The notes below the pieces were generated by a model. The model was not told the origin of the DNA, did not search any database, and was given only the letters and a program-made list of their open reading frames with translations. Shown piece after piece: positions 8,077-11,116 of a stretch of DNA of 11,116 nt (its first letter is position 1; each line of letters starts with the position of its first letter). The DNA comes from an uncultured Clostridia bacterium (GTDB lineage Bacteria; Bacillota; Clostridia; Christensenellales; Borkfalkiaceae): assembly GCA_934254725.1 (NCBI GenBank), contig CAKQLR010000055.1:1-11116 (forward strand), written 5' to 3'. The position numbers and the translations under genes are program-made.

Positions 8077-9177
8077 ATGGAAGAAAACAAAATTTCCGCA
8101 CAGGGAACGGATTTTTCCTCGTTTGACGATCAACAAGAAAAAGAAAAGGAAATTGCCGCAAAACAGGCGAAAATCGAAGAGGACTCTCTTTTACCTCCCG
8201 ATCCCGACGCTATTTTAGAGGTAAGACACCTTAAAAAATACTTTACGCTCAAAAAGACCATAACGGGCAAGCCGCTCAGTCAGCTCCGCGCGGTGGACGA
8301 TATATCCTTCAAGATTATGCCGGGCGAAACTCTCGGTATAGTAGGTGAGTCCGGCTGCGGTAAAACCACTATGGGCAGAACCATTCTGAAACTTCACCAA
8401 CCTACCGCAGGTCAGATTTTTTTCAAGGGCGTAGATATAGCGAAATACACGCAAAAGCAAATGAACGCGTTGCGTACGGATATGCAGATAGTTTTCCAGG
8501 ATCCGTACTCGTCCTTGCCTCCGAGGAGCACCGTAGGCGATATTCTTGCAGAACCCGTCAAAGTACATAATATAGTACCGCATTCGGAGATAAAGGAATA
8601 CGTTCTCGACCTTATGGAGAAGTGCGGACTTCGCGATTATTATTACGAAAGATACCCCCACGAATTTTCGGGCGGACAGCGTCAGCGTATTTGTATTGCG
8701 CGCGCTCTTTCCGTAAATCCGGCTTTTGTCGTTTGCGACGAACCCGTTTCCGCTCTCGACGTATCCATTCAGGCGCAGATAATAAACCTGCTTATCAAGC
8801 TTCAGAAGGAACGTAAACTTACCTACTTGTTCATCTCTCACGACTTGTCGGTCGTTAAGTTTATTTCCGATAAAATCGGCGTAATGTATCTCGGCTCTAT
8901 GGTGGAATTCGGCTCCAAGAAGGATATATTCGATAATCCTTTGCATCCTTACACCAACGCGTTGTTCTCGGCTGTACCCAACCCCGATCCGGATGAAAAA
9001 TCCGAAAGAGTGATTTTGAAGGGCGATATACCTTCGCCTGCAAATCCGCCCATGGGTTGTAAGTTCCACACGAGATGCCCGAAGTGCATGGAAATATGCA
9101 AACACATTGATCCAGAATACAAGGCAATCGAACCGGGTCATTTCGTTGCATGCCATTTATTTGACGATAAAGATTAA
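8077..9177 (+). CDS. oppF: Oligopeptide ABC importer ATPase OppF
   Basis: This 366-residue protein is the second ATPase and is expected to form a heterodimer with OppD under the OppBC channel. Motifs are intact: Walker A G-E-S-G-C-G-K-T-T (90-98), Q-loop Gln141, signature F-S-G-G-Q-R-Q-R (197-204), Walker B with Glu222, and H-loop His255. After the Q-loop it reads S-S-L-P-P-R, where many family members have S-L-N-P-R. The Oligo_HPN tail has Cys328, 334, 337, 341 and 359, the same spacing as in OppD. An acidic N-terminal tail (residues 1-44: 13 Asp/Glu, 5 Lys) precedes the ATPase domain. The ATG follows the oppD stop with no gap; AAAGGAGG at 8061-8068 lies inside the end of oppD. This is the last gene of the operon, with a terminator seven bases later. 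OppD/OppF were told apart by gene order and by the G-x-x-L-S-Q-L-R-A-V-D-D segment near 63-75, typical of OppF. Confidence 0.95.
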   Translation: MEENKISAQGTDFSSFDDQQEKEKEIAAKQAKIEEDSLLPPDPDAILEVRHLKKYFTLKKTITGKPLSQLRAVDDISFKIMPGETLGIVGESGCGKTTMGRTILKLHQPTAGQIFFKGVDIAKYTQKQMNALRTDMQIVFQDPYSSLPPRSTVGDILAEPVKVHNIVPHSEIKEYVLDLMEKCGLRDYYYERYPHEFSGGQRQRICIARALSVNPAFVVCDEPVSALDVSIQAQIINLLIKLQKERKLTYLFISHDLSVVKFISDKIGVMYLGSMVEFGSKKDIFDNPLHPYTNALFSAVPNPDPDEKSERVILKGDIPSPANPPMGCKFHTRCPKCMEICKHIDPEYKAIEPGHFVACHLFDDKD

Positions 9178-9183
9178 AATTTT

Positions 9184-9224
9184 TAGCGCATCCGAAGGGA
9201 TTTTTCGGGTGCGCTATTTGTTTT
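9184..9224 (+). terminator. Intrinsic terminator of the opp operon
   Basis: Bases 9184-9196 pair with 9204-9216 in a 13-base-pair stem, with one T-G wobble and a seven-base loop. TTTGTTTT follows at once. The stem is GC-rich in its lower half. This is a classical Rho-independent terminator, placed seven bases after the oppF stop codon. It separates the importer operon from the vWA gene. Confidence 0.92.
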
Positions 9225-9248
9225 AAAAAAATAAAAAATTTTTTTCAA

Positions 9249-9265
9249 AAAAGTGTCACACTTTT
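9249..9265. promoter_or_regulatory. Perfect 17-base dyad upstream of the vWA gene
   Basis: AAAAGTGTCACACTTTT is an exact inverted repeat around a central C (eight-base arms). It sits 86 bases before the vWA start codon, just after an A/T-run stretch (9221-9252). This suits an operator for a dimeric repressor or activator. No convincing -10/-35 pair was found beside it; TTTACA at 9272-9277 lacks a good partner. It could alternatively fold as a weak RNA hairpin with a three-base loop, but as a second terminator it would be redundant. The regulator is unknown. Confidence 0.4.
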
Positions 9266-9351
9266 ACTCTTTTTACAGTCTTATAGGCGTAATCAACAAA
9301 ACGGGAAGGAAAAACGCCGTGAGGTTGAGTAAAAAAAGTTGGGAGGCAAAT

Positions 9352-10692
9352 ATGAACATCTTTAAAAAATCATTGATTATTTTGATAGCGGCTATAATGT
9401 GTCTGCTTGGCTCAACGGGCTGTTCCGCGGGACCCGGCGGAATGGACTATGACTGGTATCCTTCGTCAAAAGGCGAAACGACCGACGGAAAAACCGATAC
9501 GGACGTTTCTCGTGACGATCGCCCGGACAAAAACGGTTACGATGGTATGACCGCCTGCGCCTGGGACGATAACGAGAACTATTCGTACTGGCTTCAGATG
9601 TTCGAGAAAACGTACATTCCTGATTATCCCGAAGGGCAAGATCCGAACGGCGATTTAAGCGACGGCTCGACGGAAACTTCCGAAGAACAACAGCAATCGG
9701 TAACAGGCAAATTGTATAAGTATAAAAAGAGTTGGGGATTGGATTCCGAAAACAGGGTTACGGTCACCGTAAAAGACGGTACAACCCCGATTTCCGGTGC
9801 CCGCGTGATTTGTTATGACGGCAACAATGAAGCCGTTTACGCGGCAAAGACGAACGCAAACGGTGTTGCTTATCTGTTCCCCTCGGATAACAGCGGCAAG
9901 GTCGAAGTTGCGAACGAAAATGGAGTTCTGTCCAAAGAATTCGATGAAACCGACAGGGAGATAACTTTTACGGAACTTTCCGGCTTCGAACAAAAGAGTA
10001 ATTTAATCGAAATAATGCTTGTCGTTGACGTAACCGGCTCGATGGGTGACGAAATAAGATTTTTAAAAAATCAGCTTGAAAGCGTGATAGACAGGGTATC
10101 CGTGTTCGACAACGAAACGACAATAAAGCTCGCAATGCTTTTTTACCGTGACTCCTGCGACAGAAACGAATTCACCTATTACGATTTCGAGGACGTAACA
10201 AGAGTGCTCGGAATGAGAAAGCAGCTCAACGCTCTTTCCCAACAGTATGCGGACGGAGGAGGGGATTACCCCGAATCGGTCGATAAAGCGCTCGAAATCG
10301 CCGCAAACAAGCAGTGGTCGAGTTCTAATTCGACAAAGCTTATATTTCACGTTTTAGACGCACCTCCGCACAATGGACAGCAATACCAGACCGTTTTCAA
10401 GAACGCGGTGTACAAGGCGGCGGAAAAAGGTATAAGAATATGCCCGATACTTGCGAGCGGCGCGGATATGCTCACCGAATACCTCACCCGTCAGGAAGCC
10501 ATACTGACAGGCGGAACGTTCGTATTCGTAACAGACGACTCCGGCAACGGAAACGCGCATTACGACCCGAAACTTCCGGTAATGACCGTCGAGCGTTTAG
10601 ATAGCCTTATGGTAAGACTTATACGCGGCTACCACACCGGAACGTTTGAAAAACCCGTGTTCTGGCTGGAGGATACCGCAGCAACCAAATAA
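9352..10692 (+). CDS. vWA-domain lipoprotein with a TTR-like beta-sandwich domain
   Basis: This is a 446-residue protein predicted to sit on the outer face of the membrane. Two lysines, a hydrophobic stretch (8-22) and S-T-G-C with the cysteine at residue 24 make a lipoprotein signal, followed by a low-complexity Asp/Gly/Thr-rich linker. Residues about 135-215 (V-T-V-T-V-K-D-G-T-T-P-I-S-G-A-R-V onward) resemble a carboxypeptidase-regulatory or Cna-B-like beta-sandwich. Residues about 220-430 form a von Willebrand factor A domain. Its metal-ion (MIDAS) motif is D226-x-T228-x-S230, with G-G-G-D-Y-P-E at 302-308 and a third Asp at 336 (L-D-A-P-P-H). vWA domains bind protein partners through a divalent metal; the ligand here is unknown. 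GGGAGG at 9341-9346, five bases ahead, fixes ATG 9352 over an upstream in-frame GTG at 9253. The gene sits between a terminator and a terminator-like hairpin, so it is probably monocistronic. Confidence 0.9.
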   Translation: MNIFKKSLIILIAAIMCLLGSTGCSAGPGGMDYDWYPSSKGETTDGKTDTDVSRDDRPDKNGYDGMTACAWDDNENYSYWLQMFEKTYIPDYPEGQDPNGDLSDGSTETSEEQQQSVTGKLYKYKKSWGLDSENRVTVTVKDGTTPISGARVICYDGNNEAVYAAKTNANGVAYLFPSDNSGKVEVANENGVLSKEFDETDREITFTELSGFEQKSNLIEIMLVVDVTGSMGDEIRFLKNQLESVIDRVSVFDNETTIKLAMLFYRDSCDRNEFTYYDFEDVTRVLGMRKQLNALSQQYADGGGDYPESVDKALEIAANKQWSSSNSTKLIFHVLDAPPHNGQQYQTVFKNAVYKAAEKGIRICPILASGADMLTEYLTRQEAILTGGTFVFVTDDSGNGNAHYDPKLPVMTVERLDSLMVRLIRGYHTGTFEKPVFWLEDTAATK

Positions 10693-10726
10693 AAACAGAA
10701 ATTATTACACGTCTTGATTGTAATGG

Positions 10727-10768
10727 GAGGAACTCGTTTAAACTCGGAGTTTAGGCGGGTTCCTCTTT
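10727..10768 (+). terminator. Hairpin terminator after the vWA gene
   Basis: Bases 10727-10744 pair with 10748-10765 in an unbroken 18-base-pair stem with three G-T wobbles and a three-base loop (CGG). Only TTT follows before AAAA, so the T-run is short and termination may be partial. It lies 34 bases after the vWA stop. Its core AACTCGTTTAAAC recurs almost exactly in the hairpin after the tRNA gene. Confidence 0.7.
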
Positions 10769-10847
10769 AAAATCGCGTAAAAGGAACGGAAAACCCGGGA
10801 TAATTAAAAAATTTTTAAAAAATCATTTAAAAGGCTTTGAAAATATT

Positions 10848-10876
10848 TTGACACAACAGAAAAAATGTGTTATTAT
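10848..10876 (+). promoter_or_regulatory. Sigma-A type promoter for tRNA-Ser
   Basis: A perfect -35 box TTGACA (10848-10853) is followed, after exactly 17 bases, by the -10 box TATTAT (10871-10876), which matches TATAAT at five of six positions. An A/T-rich stretch upstream (10801-10847) could act as an UP element. Transcription would start near 10883, giving a 5' leader of about 50 bases that processing (RNase P) would remove from the tRNA. Confidence 0.88.
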
Positions 10877-10932
10877 AAATAAGCTGGTTTAAAGAGTAAG
10901 TGAAGCAAACACTTTAAAAAAGTTGCAAAACT

Positions 10933-11025
10933 GGAGCAATACCCAAGAGGCTCAAGGGGCGCCCCTGCTAAGGGTGTAGTACGGGAGTTACCGTAGCGAG
11001 GGTTCGAATCCCTCTTTCTCCGCCA
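10933..11025 (+). tRNA. tRNA-Ser (anticodon GCU)
   Basis: This is a 93-base class II tRNA with encoded CCA (11023-11025). The acceptor arms are 10933-10939 and 11015-11021. The D-arm is CCC...GGG with GG in its loop. The anticodon loop CTGCTAA (10965-10971) gives anticodon GCT at 10967-10969, which reads AGC and AGU. The long variable arm has a TACGG/CCGTA stem, the serine identity feature. The T-arm is GAGGG-TTCGAAT-CCCTC and the discriminator base is G. One oddity is a C-T mismatch at acceptor position 5-68 (10937 against 11017). Everything else is intact, so it should be functional. Confidence 0.95.
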
Positions 11026-11029
11026 AGTG

Positions 11030-11071
11030 AAACTCGTTTGAACCCTTGAGGTTCAAGCGAGTTTTCCTTTT
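11030..11071 (+). terminator. Intrinsic terminator of tRNA-Ser
   Basis: Bases 11030-11044 pair with 11050-11064 in a 15-base-pair stem with one G-T wobble and a five-base loop (CTTGA). The 3' side runs on through TTTTCCTTTT. It starts five bases after the tRNA CCA end and is the expected terminator for that transcript. It shares its core sequence with the hairpin at 10727-10768. Confidence 0.85.
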
Positions 11072-11116
11072 GTACGATGTGGTTGTCGTTTCCAGTTGCG
11101 GTCTGGCAGTCGTTTG

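Noticed and set aside
8215..9156. Long open frame (313 codons) on the minus strand opposite oppF
   Set aside because: It lies wholly antisense to oppF, whose protein motifs are all intact. Its translation shows no recognisable domain; it is a frame shadow.
9253..9351. Earlier in-frame GTG start for the vWA gene
   Set aside because: It lies inside the 17-base dyad, has no ribosome binding site, and would put 33 polar residues before a clear lipoprotein signal that has GGGAGG at the right distance.
10933..11116. tRNA-Ser 3' end as an attachment site of an integrated element
   Set aside because: No integrase gene and no second copy of the tRNA 3' end are visible; only 91 bases follow the tRNA in this window.
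1..11116. CRISPR array, insertion sequence or phage cluster
   Set aside because: No regularly spaced direct repeats, transposase motifs or flanking inverted repeats were seen, and every long frame is explained by the listed genes.

Overview
The window carries a complete Opp/Dpp-type peptide ABC importer operon of a low-to-mid-GC Gram-positive bacterium, followed by a surface von Willebrand factor A (vWA) lipoprotein gene and a serine tRNA. The likely source is an uncultured gut-type Clostridia lineage; this is inferred from strong AGGAGG ribosome binding sites, a sigma-A type TTGACA/TATTAT promoter, lipoprotein signals with no outer-membrane components, InlB/GLUG-type surface repeats, and codon style. 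No family or genus can be named from the sequence. All genes lie on the + strand.

Layout. 50-1732: a lipoprotein with an InlB-type repeat and a GLUG-like beta region. 1772-4492: a 906-residue OppA-like substrate-binding protein. 4521-4564: a long intercistronic hairpin. 4586-5575 and 5592-6719: the permeases OppB and OppC. 6733-8076 and 8077-9177: the ATPases OppD and OppF. 9184-9224: a strong intrinsic terminator. 9249-9265: a perfect dyad. 9352-10692: the vWA lipoprotein. 10727-10768: a terminator-like hairpin. 10848-10876: a consensus promoter driving tRNA-Ser(GCU) at 10933-11025, which ends in a second hairpin related in sequence to the one at 10727. No gene-free stretch exceeds 300 bases; the longest is 10693-10932, which holds the hairpin, AT-rich sequence and the tRNA promoter. 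Nothing recognisable was seen in 11072-11116.

How it works together. OppA captures the substrate outside the membrane, OppB and OppC form the channel, and OppD and OppF hydrolyse ATP. Gaps from oppB to oppF are 0 to 16 bases, so these four are surely co-transcribed. The InlB/GLUG lipoprotein ends 39 bases before oppA with no terminator between, so it is probably in the same transcript and acts at the same surface. The vWA gene is separated by a terminator and is its own unit.

The core system is a known family. What departs from it is a set of add-ons: an insertion of roughly 285 residues in OppA that contains an EF-hand-like loop, the lack of a lipobox cysteine in OppA, a repeat-bearing insertion of about 60 residues inside the OppD nucleotide-binding domain, oppositely charged N-terminal tails on OppC, OppD and OppF, a structured oppA-oppB junction, and two homologous covarying hairpins around the tRNA gene. 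I found no CRISPR array, mobile element, phage gene or clearly new multi-gene system.
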